Assembly (NCBI GenBank): GCA_944324165.1
Contig: CALUVG010000002.1
Coordinates: 1 to 64,000, forward strand
Length of the DNA stretch: 64,000 nt
Origin: Candidatus Gastranaerophilales bacterium
Lineage (GTDB): Bacteria > Cyanobacteriota > Vampirovibrionia > Gastranaerophilales > Gastranaerophilaceae
Direction: 5' to 3'
Of this stretch, positions 39,733-48,094 are shown piece by piece. The translations under genes and the position numbers were made by a program. Numbering within the stretch: the stretch's first letter is position 1; every line of letters begins with the position of its first letter. Under the pieces are notes generated by a model, which did not search any database, had not been told where the DNA came from, and saw nothing but the letters and a program-made list of their open reading frames with translations.

Positions 39733-41665
39733 TGGCGACTCCTTTTAATTCTTGCTCAAGGATTTTGTCGGTTTCATATAGATAAAGCGGTTTTTCCTGC
39801 GGTTTGTTTTCATCTAAAAGCATCGACAAATCCTGCCGACCAAAAGCATCCATCTCCTTACTTTTGCGAATAACCTTGTCCATATTTGTATTTGCAATTC
39901 GTGAAACTTTTGGTTTAATTTCTTTTTCAACGCTTGCGTATGCGGCTTTATAATTTGCACATTTTTCTTCAAGGCTAATCTCACGAGTTTGTTTAATATA
40001 TGATTTTGCAATCTTCAAACTGCGTTTTTTGATAGCCATTGCATCTTTGAAAGCTTCTTTTGAAATTTCGTCTGCGTGAAGTGCCGCAACGGCTTTGACC
40101 GCCGTAACCTTACCGATAAAGGCATTATTGTCGGCTCTGAATACCCACGCAACCTTGAAATTTTGAATATCTCTGCGTAAGTAGACTTTCAGACCTGTTT
40201 TTGAAATCATCCAATCTGCCCAATAGGTAATACCCAGTTCATTATCTTTAATGCCATTTCGTCTTATAGTGTAATTTTTAGAAGTCCTTGTGCAGAATAA
40301 TTTCAAAGCATCGGATTCTACTTTTATAACTTCAGCACATTCCTGATTAAAGAGTTGATCAGGAGATAAGCCCTCGTGGTTTTTACCACGAGACGGGCGT
40401 TTATTTAAAACATTAATCACAAAATCATCAAAGACTTCTTTAAATACATCAAACGGAATAATTTTTCCTGCTTTAATCTCTTTTGCCAGTTTTTCCGGAC
40501 GTTCAACAACATTACCTCCCCTGTAACCAATACAATGTTTTGAAAGTAATTCTTTAATCTTTAAAAAATCTCTTTCAATTGGTTTTGTCTGAGCATTATA
40601 TGGTAAAGCAAAATTTGCTTTGACATTTAATTCTTCAAGCATACAAGTCGTTTTGAACTCATCTGCTTCAATTTTAAATTTTCGTCCGCCGGCAAAATCT
40701 TTAGAACGATAATCTTTACCGTTATCAATAATCACATCTTTTGGCAAACCGTATTTTTCTACAGCATAATAGAAAGACTGGAAAATGTGATCTGAATTTG
40801 GATGTCCGCACTGAAGAATCCAACCGAGCCATTTGCCTGATTTGTAATCTCTCCAAGCAGTAACCCAAGGAAAAACAACGCTGCCGTCTGAATTCAGACA
40901 GGCAACGTCTATTTGAGCGTGATCTGAAACCCACGCTTCTCCGCAAATTACAGTAGAATAGTCTCTATCAATGTAATTGCCGTATTTCCTATTCCAAGCA
41001 GATTCCCCATATCTCGCTAAATAAATACTTTGCTCAGGAACTTCACGTTCCAAACGTCTTTTAAAAGTTGCGTGACAAGGAAATTCATATCTACTAATTC
41101 CATATTTACGCATTGCATATCCTAGGGTTTGCTCCCAACAACTCCGTAGAGATGGTGCACCCTCAACTAAATAAAGATTTTTAAAATATTCAAAATAACA
41201 ATCTTCAATTATTGTTCTACCTGAATTATTTCCGTATCTTGATAATAAACCATTTATTCCACTAGCAAAGTATCTATTTCTCATTCTAATTAAGGATGAA
41301 TAAGACGTATGGTTATCAGGATTATTTTTATTCCAATTTTCGATGAACAGTTTTAAGGCTCTGCCTCTCAAACAAAGACTTTTTTTTATAACATCGATGT
41401 ATTTGTCTGCCTGAATTCGTGACCATAAAGGAGCTTCAGAATATTTTTTATTATCAGATCCGTTGTTAATTTTTTTTGATATTGATAAAGATGAATAACG
41501 AATAAAAATTTGTTTTATATTATCTTTTGCTTCAATTTTATAAATAAAATCACCTTTATAGCAGCGATTTTTTATTGTCTTTTCTTTGACATTCAAGAGA
41601 TTACACGCTTCTTGAACAGAAATCCAAGTCGGAATATTTGATTTTACTTGCTGGGTTTCATTCAT
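39722..41665 (-). CDS. MuA-like DDE transposase (phage module 1)
   Basis: A 647-aa transposase. The N-terminal winged-helix part (WISVQEACNLLNVKEKTIKN) is the MuA domain-I type, then further DNA-binding helices, then an RNase H-like core with D248 (WVSDHAQ), D314 (VIIDNGKDY) and E364 (PIERDF), and a MuA C-terminal beta-barrel and basic tail. It catalyses replicative transposition of the prophage, with MuB. The start follows the small HTH gene stop with an 8-bp overlap. Confidence 0.95.
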   Translation of the reverse strand: MNETQQVKSNIPTWISVQEACNLLNVKEKTIKNRCYKGDFIYKIEAKDNIKQIFIRYSSLSISKKINNGSDNKKYSEAPLWSRIQADKYIDVIKKSLCLRGRALKLFIENWNKNNPDNHTSYSSLIRMRNRYFASGINGLLSRYGNNSGRTIIEDCYFEYFKNLYLVEGAPSLRSCWEQTLGYAMRKYGISRYEFPCHATFKRRLEREVPEQSIYLARYGESAWNRKYGNYIDRDYSTVICGEAWVSDHAQIDVACLNSDGSVVFPWVTAWRDYKSGKWLGWILQCGHPNSDHIFQSFYYAVEKYGLPKDVIIDNGKDYRSKDFAGGRKFKIEADEFKTTCMLEELNVKANFALPYNAQTKPIERDFLKIKELLSKHCIGYRGGNVVERPEKLAKEIKAGKIIPFDVFKEVFDDFVINVLNKRPSRGKNHEGLSPDQLFNQECAEVIKVESDALKLFCTRTSKNYTIRRNGIKDNELGITYWADWMISKTGLKVYLRRDIQNFKVAWVFRADNNAFIGKVTAVKAVAALHADEISKEAFKDAMAIKKRSLKIAKSYIKQTREISLEEKCANYKAAYASVEKEIKPKVSRIANTNMDKVIRKSKEMDAFGRQDLSMLLDENKPQEKPLYLYETDKILEQELKGVANGY

Positions 41666-41873
41666 TAATTGTGTAATCCTTTACTTTTATTCCGAAAATC
41701 TTTTCAATAATGTAAAGGTCAATTTCCGGACAACCTCTCTCCCCAGTCAAATAGCGGCTTACTACACTTTTGGAAATATTCAAAGCCATCTGAATTTCTT
41801 TTGATTTAAGATCCAAAAGAGAAAAAATAATTTTAGTTAAAATTTGTTTTTTGCAATAAACACAATTTGACAT
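41658..41873 (-). CDS. Small HTH protein, Ner/Cro-like position
   Basis: About 71 aa from the ATG at 41873 (AGAGAGG 10 bp upstream; a TTG nine bases earlier sits too close to it). CVYCKKQ at the N-terminus may be half a zinc knuckle; residues 20-55 form an XRE-like helix-turn-helix (SKEIQMALNISKSVVSRYL). In Mu-like phages the short DNA-binding Ner gene is in this place, first in the early operon, where it represses. No larger c repressor is visible nearby. Confidence 0.7.
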   Translation of the reverse strand: MSNCVYCKKQILTKIIFSLLDLKSKEIQMALNISKSVVSRYLTGERGCPEIDLYIIEKIFGIKVKDYTINE

Positions 41874-42230
41874 ATTTTTCAATCCTCTCTTGATATAGTT
41901 AGTTGTCTATAATCAAGCTGTATAAGATTTTGAAAATTTTTCTATAAGCCGACTGTCCAGTATTTTTTGCACAGCAGAATAATGCCTAATAAGGCAATAT
42001 GACTGGCTCTACCGGGAAATCTTTAACCTATAACTCAATTATATGAAAATTATTTATATATGGAAGAGGCAAAAATTCAAGAGCGGGGAATATTCCCCGA
42101 CTTTTGAAAATAAAAAACAGTAATAACAAGAACAGAAAAAATGAACGAATTTTTTATATTTACTTTAAAATCGGATAACAAAAAGGATAAGGGCTATTTT
42201 AAAAATCGGGGAAAAGTTTATGAAGAAATA
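41874..42230. promoter_or_regulatory. Early control region / candidate phage end
   Basis: 357 bp without a convincing gene. It must hold the promoter for the leftward early operon. Two related copies of CTATAA-N5-CTGT occur at about 41906 and 41941. A perfect CGGGGAATATTCCCCG palindrome (42084-42099) followed by ACTTTT looks like a terminator. TGTCCAGT at 41954 matches the TGTCCAGT read leftward from 54823, a possible but unproven element terminus. Confidence 0.45.
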
Positions 42231-42905
42231 TTAAGCAAATAATAATGTATTTATTCCTGAATATCTTTCAGAAAAATCCTTTCCATATTTCCATAACTCT
42301 TCAGCCAGGTGTAAATGAAATCTATGAGCAAATGAGCGGCTTAAAACTTTTCTATAACTTCTCAAATAGATGTTTTTTATTTCTAAACGTTCGTCATTAG
42401 TATGTTTACGTGCATCTTTAGATATTAAGTATTTATCAGATACAAATAATTTGTGTTCATATAAATACAGATAAACTTTTGTATTCATATAAATCCTTTC
42501 TTGCGGTATTTTAGGGGATTTTTCAAAGTACTTAACAAGTTCGTTCTTTTGTTGTTCATAAATTATTGTCCTAAAATATTGATAAAAATTATTCATAACA
42601 TGTTTTGAAAAACCGAATAAATCAATCATTTTTAAGACTTCTATATCAATACAAAAACCTTTTATTATGTAATCTATATCCGTTTTGGAATGATGTTGAA
42701 AAAATTGCGGAAGTCGTTGTTTGTTACAACCTTGTTCTTTATTATACAAATATATATTGTCTTTAAAAATAAGTTTTCCCTCTTGCACAAGAGTTAAAAG
42801 AAGTAACTCTAATACAGATTCGTCAATATCTTCTGCAATAGTTGAAATTTCATCAAGTGTAAATTTATCCAACCTTCTGCAAAGCTTTAATACTCGTTCT
42901 TTCAT
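42231..42905 (-). CDS. Unknown third gene of the second transposition module
   Basis: A 224-aa protein. Residues 1-60 resemble a winged helix (KFTLDEISTIAEDIDESVLE, then a KLIFKDNIYLY hairpin). The rest is helical and basic (RLEIKNIYLRSYRKVLSRSF, AEELWKYGKDFSERYSG) without zinc ligands, so TniQ/TnsD is not supported. The start overlaps the ATPase gene by 41 bp with AAAGGA upstream: tight coupling suggests a transposition or target-selection partner. No family recognised. Confidence 0.6.
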   Translation of the reverse strand: MKERVLKLCRRLDKFTLDEISTIAEDIDESVLELLLLTLVQEGKLIFKDNIYLYNKEQGCNKQRLPQFFQHHSKTDIDYIIKGFCIDIEVLKMIDLFGFSKHVMNNFYQYFRTIIYEQQKNELVKYFEKSPKIPQERIYMNTKVYLYLYEHKLFVSDKYLISKDARKHTNDERLEIKNIYLRSYRKVLSRSFAHRFHLHLAEELWKYGKDFSERYSGINTLLFA

Positions 42906-43581
42906 TGAGCAGTCCTTTCAATGTGTATTCGTCTATCTCATCAATTTTGTTTGTTTCCGACAGTTTTTCTATTTTATTAATTAACTTAACCAGTTGTCTG
43001 AATTGGTTTGTCCTTGTTGCAAGGTAGTTTATTCCATTATCTGTAAAATTGAGTTCTGTCAAGTTTTCAATAATTTCTCTAATATCTTCAGCATTAAACT
43101 GTTCAAATCTCAAAGTTTTGTACAACCTATCGACTAAATGCGGATATCTTGCGAGTTTTTTATCTGCCGCTCCCATTCCGACTAAAACTATCGGGCAGGT
43201 GGTTTTATCGTGCAAATCCCTCAAAGTTTCAACCGTATGCTTTTCAATCAAATAATCAATCTCATCAACAATAATAATCTTAGGATTCTGCCTTAAATAA
43301 TTTTCTATGAGTTCAAAAGTTTCCTGCGTGTGCCAGTAAGGTTCTTCTCCAAGCTCCTCCGCAATTTCAGATAATAGCCATCTGCTCGTCATTCCCTGTG
43401 TTGCCCGAACATATACAGAATCGTTTTTATCTGCCCACCACTGGATTGTCTGAGATTTTCCAAGCCCATGGTCGCCGTAAACTAATGCAAGTTTTGGAAT
43501 GTTCGGCGGAAGTTTCTGCAACTCATCCATCAAAGCCACAAACCGCTTGACGTTTTTTGTTTTAATAAATGTTTTCTTCAT
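42865..43581 (-). CDS. MuB/TnsC-type ATPase (module 2)
   Basis: A 238-aa AAA+ ATPase: Walker A GDHGLGKS (36-43), Walker B IIIVDEID (D106, E107), then CPIVLVGMGAADKKL and a C-terminal helical lid. It lacks the N-terminal HTH of the phage MuB at 38854-39732. It starts 3 bp after the transposase stop and presumably activates that transposase. Confidence 0.9.
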   Translation of the reverse strand: MKKTFIKTKNVKRFVALMDELQKLPPNIPKLALVYGDHGLGKSQTIQWWADKNDSVYVRATQGMTSRWLLSEIAEELGEEPYWHTQETFELIENYLRQNPKIIIVDEIDYLIEKHTVETLRDLHDKTTCPIVLVGMGAADKKLARYPHLVDRLYKTLRFEQFNAEDIREIIENLTELNFTDNGINYLATRTNQFRQLVKLINKIEKLSETNKIDEIDEYTLKGLLNERTSIKALQKVG

Positions 43582-43584
43582 AGA

Positions 43585-45573
43585 TTAATCTCCATATAAG
43601 TTGTAATATTCATCGCTTTTTATATAATCCGCAAGCCACTTTCTATCCTGCGGATTTGTTGTTCCGTTTGTCATAAGCCACTCGTATTTTTCATAATTTG
43701 AATTAAACATTGGTACGTTCATCTGCCGTTCACGAGGGGTTTGTTTGTGTTCTCTCTTTGGCTTTGGTTGTTCTTCTATTTCTAAAACAGGTTCCGGTTC
43801 AATTTCTAAAACTTGAAGTTCATCTTTAGTGAATGTCTTTTTAATTTGTTTAACAAGCCGGCTTTTAATTTTCTGCTGCCTTTGATACTGCTGCTTGTAT
43901 TCTTCCATATCTTTAACTGTGCCGAGAACATTTGCCATCGGGTGAACTTTCTGAACCCTATGTGCCACGCATAAAAATTCACCTTTCATTGAATAAACTT
44001 GAACCTTTGAAAGGTCAAATAAACTGTAACGGACATAAACCTTATCCCGAAGTCCAAGAATAACATCACTCCTGTAATGCATTCCGAGGAACGTTATTCC
44101 ATGCTTGTTTATTGTCCTTGATTCTGTTTTCATCATTAAATAATCAAGTGCAGATTTATTAATATCTTGTTTCCGAACAGAGTTTAATACCTCTTGAATG
44201 CTCCTTGAACGGTCATTAGGACAGGCTTTTTGATTCCTGTATTCCAGCCAGGCATTAATATATTTAATAGTCTCTTGTACTGTCGGAATATTTCCTTTTG
44301 TTTGTTGATTATGAAGTTGTAAATGCAGTTTTTCATTTCTATTCATCCACGCAGGACGGTTTTCAATTGAAGTACCGATATAACTTGGCATAAGTTTTTC
44401 AAATTCTTCCTGAAAATCTAAGAAAAATCTTTCTATAACTTTTGCACGTGCATTGTATGGTTTAGCAAAAACGGAGTGAATACCTAAATTGGCATACACT
44501 CCGTTAAAACACTCCTCGTCAAAATCACAAGATTGAAAATACTTTGCCTTAAATGCTTTACCATTATCCTGATAAACTACTTTCGGGATAATACCTAAAT
44601 TAATAATTGCATTTCTAAGGGCAGAGGCTATGCACTGAGTATTTTCAGTCATCATAATTTCATAGCCGACAAATGCTGTTGATTTCCAGTCTAAAAAACC
44701 GACCAAAGTTGCTCTGGTCGGTTTTCCTGTAAACGGATTTATTACTTGAAAGTTTAGAACGTGTCCGTCTGCGATTAACACATCTCCAACTTCTATTTTA
44801 CTTATATCTCTTTCAATATATGGTTCAACCTTATCGTGGTAGGCTTTCATACCCTCACGTTTTAGCACCCACTCCGCATAATGGTTTCTTCTGAAATGCT
44901 CCGCAAACCTTTTGAAAGTTATATTACTCGGCAGAGCATCTTCATCATATCCTTTTTTAATCAACACTTGTTTTGCAAGCCTGATTGCCGTATTGTACCC
45001 GAATTTATTCTGATGAAGTAAAAGAGCAAGCAGAACTTTTTTCATATTGTCATCTAAAATACTGTTATATTCACCCTGTTTTGTTATTTTGTATTGAGGT
45101 ATTAGGGATTCTGCGTTGCCTGTTTTCTTGTAGGCTTGTATGTATCTTCTTAATGTTCCGATTGAAATACGGCCCAGAAATTCGTATGCTTTTGGTAAAT
45201 ACAATCCAGAATTATACAGGTCTAAAAATTCAGCATCAGCCTCTTTTATACTCGGATATTTATTTCTGTGTTCAAGTGCGGCTTTAACAATGTTCATTCT
45301 GTGATTTGCCGTCTGTCTTGCTTTATCTGTAATAATAGGCGGTTTGTAATTCAACGGAACAATTGCCGTTGATTTTGTTTCGCATTCCCGAAGTTTTTGT
45401 TGTAATTCAGGTTCTAAACTTGAAAACAATATTTCGTATGAGATACCGCCGTTAACTTTGACTTCCCTTGAAATATATTTGCTTTCAGGTTTGTTGATTT
45501 CCATTCGGATTGAACGAGTGCTCTTTAACCCCTTAGCCTGTGCGATTTCTTTAATAGTTACATATTCATTCAT
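43585..45573 (-). CDS. MuA-like DDE transposase (module 2)
   Basis: About 662 aa from the ATG at 45573 (a GTG nine bases earlier is possible). MuA-type N-terminal HTH (EYVTIKEIAQAKGLKSTRSI), helical DNA-binding region, core with D269 (LIADGH), D336 (VVYQDNGKA) and E381 (VIERFF), then a beta-barrel and a Lys/Glu/Pro-rich tail that likely contacts the ATPase. Clearly divergent from the phage transposase at 39722-41665, so not a recent duplication. The repeated sites at 45604-45970 lie directly upstream. Confidence 0.93.
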   Translation of the reverse strand: MNEYVTIKEIAQAKGLKSTRSIRMEINKPESKYISREVKVNGGISYEILFSSLEPELQQKLRECETKSTAIVPLNYKPPIITDKARQTANHRMNIVKAALEHRNKYPSIKEADAEFLDLYNSGLYLPKAYEFLGRISIGTLRRYIQAYKKTGNAESLIPQYKITKQGEYNSILDDNMKKVLLALLLHQNKFGYNTAIRLAKQVLIKKGYDEDALPSNITFKRFAEHFRRNHYAEWVLKREGMKAYHDKVEPYIERDISKIEVGDVLIADGHVLNFQVINPFTGKPTRATLVGFLDWKSTAFVGYEIMMTENTQCIASALRNAIINLGIIPKVVYQDNGKAFKAKYFQSCDFDEECFNGVYANLGIHSVFAKPYNARAKVIERFFLDFQEEFEKLMPSYIGTSIENRPAWMNRNEKLHLQLHNQQTKGNIPTVQETIKYINAWLEYRNQKACPNDRSRSIQEVLNSVRKQDINKSALDYLMMKTESRTINKHGITFLGMHYRSDVILGLRDKVYVRYSLFDLSKVQVYSMKGEFLCVAHRVQKVHPMANVLGTVKDMEEYKQQYQRQQKIKSRLVKQIKKTFTKDELQVLEIEPEPVLEIEEQPKPKREHKQTPRERQMNVPMFNSNYEKYEWLMTNGTTNPQDRKWLADYIKSDEYYNLYGD

Positions 45574-45582
45574 GGTACACAC

Positions 45583-45645
45583 ACATTAACTCTGAAGATG
45601 AAGAATTGGAACACTACTTCCGAGCATTGTGTCGGTTTCGTATCA
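45583..45645 (-). repeat. Leader repeat copy 5, upstream of the second transposase
   Basis: Minus strand: TGATACGAAAC, CAATG, then TTCCAATTCTT, two bases, TCTTCAGAG and AATGTG, matching cassette leader copy 1 at 34205-34297 in order and nearly in spacing (about 8 bp longer in the middle). A further partial copy (TGATACAAAA to TTCC) lies at 45916-45957. Confidence 0.65.
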
Positions 45646-45970
45646 ATTAAAAAATTTAACAGAACGGCAGAATTTTCAAAAACCTCAAACGACTCACTTG
45701 CCCAAAATAATCATACCATTTGTACCAAGCCTTAATCGCCCTAAAACACAAGCAGAAAGAGGGTTGTAATCCTTTTGCCCGAAATAATCACACCATCTGT
45801 GCCGAGTAGAAAAAGAGTAAAAAGAGTATTTATGGTACACATGGTTTGATTATTTCCTACCCCTAAAATCCGCTACACAAGCCGATTGCCCGAAATAATC
45901 GCACCATCTGTTGGAAATGGAACACCGTTTCCGACTTATTGTGTCGCTTTTGTATCAATTTTTCCGAAAT
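45604..45970. repeat. Cluster of candidate transposase-binding sites, module 2 end
   Basis: Three direct copies of GCCC(A/G)AAATAATC followed by ACCAT(T/C)TGT occur at about 45700-45726, 45776-45802 and 45888-45912, plus one inverted copy at about 45837-45861. A ~50-bp direct repeat (GGAACAC...TTCCGA...TGTGTCG...GTATCAATT) flanks them at 45608-45647 and 45919-45959. Arrays of about 22-25-bp sites in mixed orientation next to the transposase gene are typical of MuA/TnsB ends. Confidence 0.65.
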
Positions 45971-46020
45971 TTTGTGTTATTATTATTCCAACAGAAACTT
46001 TAAATTATAGGAGGTGAATT

Positions 46021-46446
46021 ATGCAAATACAACCAATTACCAATCGCACAAGTAACACAAGTTTCGGTGCTAAAATTAACTGGGTTGGCGGTTCAATTGT
46101 GACACCGAAAGCTAAAAAATTATTGCCAAAAAATTCCTTCAGAAGATTAGAAGAAAAAGCTAAAAAAATAGGAACAGATACTGATTCTGTACATGTTGGG
46201 CTTTGGTACACGTATGATTTTGAGCCTTCTCGTAATTTGTTTTTAAATGCATTAGGAGTGCCAACATATAGAGTAAAGGAACGCAAAACATCTTTATCAC
46301 TAACCTCTGTATTTCCATCAAAAAAAATGGTTGATGACTTACATAGAACTGAGATAAAAGGGTCTTCGGATAAACAAAAATTATCTGCATACAAAGCGAT
46401 ATGGAAATATCTGGATGCTTTGGAAGAACAATATAAAACTAAATAG
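46021..46446 (+). CDS. Small tagged accessory protein (xxSFGAK type)
   Basis: A 141-aa protein starting MQIQPITNRTSNTSFGAKI. The short polar lead followed by (S/N)FGAK recurs in five nearby genes and is common in this bacterial group. The rest is basic and helical at the C-terminus (AYKAIWKYLDALEEQYK). No enzyme motif. GGAGG precedes the ATG and a terminator follows. Location in a cargo island suggests a lineage-specific secreted or surface-related protein; not demonstrated. Confidence 0.6.
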   Translation: MQIQPITNRTSNTSFGAKINWVGGSIVTPKAKKLLPKNSFRRLEEKAKKIGTDTDSVHVGLWYTYDFEPSRNLFLNALGVPTYRVKERKTSLSLTSVFPSKKMVDDLHRTEIKGSSDKQKLSAYKAIWKYLDALEEQYKTK

Positions 46447-46452
46447 ATAACT

Positions 46453-46486
46453 AAAAAGTCGGGCATATAACATTCCCGACTTTTTT
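46453..46486 (+). terminator. Intrinsic terminator
   Basis: AAAAAGTCGGG-N11-CCCGACTTTTTT, 6 bp after the preceding stop; usable in both directions for the convergent pair of genes. Confidence 0.8.
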
Positions 46487-46504
46487 AGTTAAATTATTTA
46501 CATA

Positions 46505-46897
46505 TTATTTAGCTTGACTTAATACTTTATCAACGTCAGGTATTTTCCCTTTTTCAAGTTTATTTGCATATCTTTCAGCTCTTTTTAGCATAAAAATTGG
46601 CATATCAAAGAACATATTACTATTGAACGTCTTTTCTTTTACTGTTGCATAAAGATGTTTCACTTTTTTATAAAGAGGTTTGTAATCAGAAGACATACCA
46701 GTTTTTACTAATTGAGTATTTGTTGACAAATAAATATCGTATGGATTATTTTTTTGATTTTCAATAACTTTAGAAAGCTTTTTTAATTGTCTTGCACTAA
46801 AATTATCTCTAATGTATTTCTGAGCTTCAGAATCTATTTTTAGAGCCATCCCAAAGTTTAAATTATTACTTGAGCTTTGTATTGCTTGTATTTGCAT
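46505..46897 (-). CDS. Small tagged accessory protein (xxNFGMA type)
   Basis: A 130-aa protein starting MQIQAIQSSSNNLNFGMAL, the same tag type as the gene at 46021. The remainder is Lys-rich and helical (FSARQLKKLSKVIENQKN ... AERYANKLEKGKI) with no known domain. Convergent with 46021-46446; AAAGGG upstream of the ATG. Confidence 0.6.
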   Translation of the reverse strand: MQIQAIQSSSNNLNFGMALKIDSEAQKYIRDNFSARQLKKLSKVIENQKNNPYDIYLSTNTQLVKTGMSSDYKPLYKKVKHLYATVKEKTFNSNMFFDMPIFMLKRAERYANKLEKGKIPDVDKVLSQAK

Positions 46898-46970
46898 AAA
46901 TATATCCCTTTCAATTTTGAATTATCATAACATAAAAATACGAGTGTTATATTTATGATAATATTTAACT

Positions 46971-47331
46971 ATGTTTAAACGCTTACTTTTATGTTTAATA
47001 ATCCTTTTACAAGGAATATGTTTTGCTTATGACAAACAAAATGATGAGTATTCCTGTGGTGTTGTAAGTGCTTATAACCTAATAAATGAAGAATGCCCTG
47101 ACTGTAAAAACAATGGAATCCCTGAGTTAAGTAAGCTATTAAAGACAGACGAAAATGGCACGACAACTTTCAACCTATGTAACGGATTAGAAAAATACTT
47201 TTCAAAACAACAGATTAGTGCTGATATTAAATACTATGGAATAAAGTGTTCTCTCACCTATCAATTACCTTGAACAAGACGAATATGCCATAATTAATGG
47301 AATTATACTTGTAAAAATTTTAGATAAATAG
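46971..47331 (+). pseudogene. Frameshifted C39-like peptidase
   Basis: A signal peptide (FKRLLLCLIILLQGICFA) is followed by DEYSCGVVSAYNLI, the catalytic-cysteine motif of C39-type bacteriocin-processing peptidases. The first frame ends at 47273, but a neighbouring frame continues with NYLEQDEYAIINGIILVKIL to a stop at 47331, so a single-base shift near 47250 has split a gene of about 119 codons. Even joined it is shorter than a full C39 domain, so it may be a remnant. Confidence 0.6.
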
Positions 47332-47334
47332 TTT

Positions 47335-47913
47335 TTATTTTGTTTTAATATTTTCTTTGTTGTATTGCTCTCTAAAGAGACGATTTAAAACTTTTTCAGA
47401 AGGATTATCTACTATAGTATTATCAATTTTATATAATTCGTTAATTTCTTTCCATATAGGCTTTATATTCGCATTCCACCACTTATGATAAATATTAGAA
47501 TATTCTTTTCCCAATAAGCCGTTAAATACTTCCTTATTTTCAGGATTTAGCAATTTTCTAAACAAATATTCCATAGGACCTGTTCCGTCATCACTTCTAG
47601 AAGGTTCTATATCTGTAATTTTCCCTCTACTTGTTTCTAACACTCCACGAGCATTGAATAATTCTCCCTTACGATATATCACTTTTGTTTCAATAACTTC
47701 TTCTGAAGGATGATTTTTAAAAGCTTTACATATGCGAGAAAATAAATCTATATTACGATTTGACGAAAAGTAACCTTTTGGAGCATCTTTGCACTGCTCT
47801 AAGTAGTTACAATACTCTGCAATTCCTGAAGATTTCAAATTGATTTTTGCTTTAAAGGCAGGTAACTTTGTTTGTAAATTATTAGAATTGTTTTCAATTT
47901 TAGCTATACGCAT
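47335..47913 (-). CDS. Tagged accessory protein (LPAFKAK type)
   Basis: A 192-aa protein starting MRIAKIENNSNNLQTKLPAF followed by KAK, the tag again about 20 residues in. The body is helical with a YHKWWNANIKPIWKEI aromatic segment. Unrecognised. Convergent with the broken peptidase gene, 3 bp apart, with no spacer. Confidence 0.6.
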   Translation of the reverse strand: MRIAKIENNSNNLQTKLPAFKAKINLKSSGIAEYCNYLEQCKDAPKGYFSSNRNIDLFSRICKAFKNHPSEEVIETKVIYRKGELFNARGVLETSRGKITDIEPSRSDDGTGPMEYLFRKLLNPENKEVFNGLLGKEYSNIYHKWWNANIKPIWKEINELYKIDNTIVDNPSEKVLNRLFREQYNKENIKTK

Positions 47914-48094
47914 TACACCATTCTCTTTAAAGTTTTATAAATTGACATAAAAGAGCATATCACAAATTATCAACTTATACAAAATCGAATACAAACAAAA
48001 CTTAAAATCAAAAAATTAGTTCATTCTTAGTTATAAAATAACAAGATAGCAAAATTTATATTTACGGGTTTTAAAAGATATTAGGAATTAAAAT

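Larger units (their letters stand above)
6471..41873. mobile_element. Mu-like transposable prophage (core gene extent; exact ends not resolved)
   Basis: About 35 kb, close to the 37 kb of Mu, with MuA- and MuB-like genes, GemA, Mor, gp28-type terminase, gp29 portal, gpF, gpG, gpI, capsid, gp36 and gp37 homologues, plus a contractile tail and a P2-type baseplate. Coordinates mark the outermost recognisable phage genes (gpG-like and the small HTH gene). The left end must lie between the adhesin and 6471. The right end lies in 41874-42230, or further right if the second transposition module belongs to the phage. I could not find a convincing TG...CA terminus with a target duplication. Confidence 0.8.
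42231..45970. mobile_element. Second Mu/Tn7-type transposition module
   Basis: Three overlapping or adjacent minus-strand genes (transposase, ATPase, unknown) and an upstream cluster of repeated sites. Boundaries are the outer gene stop and the outer edge of the repeats; the true element may extend to about 54823 (cargo side), leftward into the prophage, or both. Confidence 0.6.

Noticed and set aside
42231-42905. TniQ/TnsD target selector.
   Set aside because: Lacks the CxxC zinc motifs and the N-terminal signature of that family.
46005-46466. Minus-strand frame opposite the gene at 46021.
   Set aside because: Shadow of the plus-strand gene, which has a strong RBS and the shared N-terminal tag.
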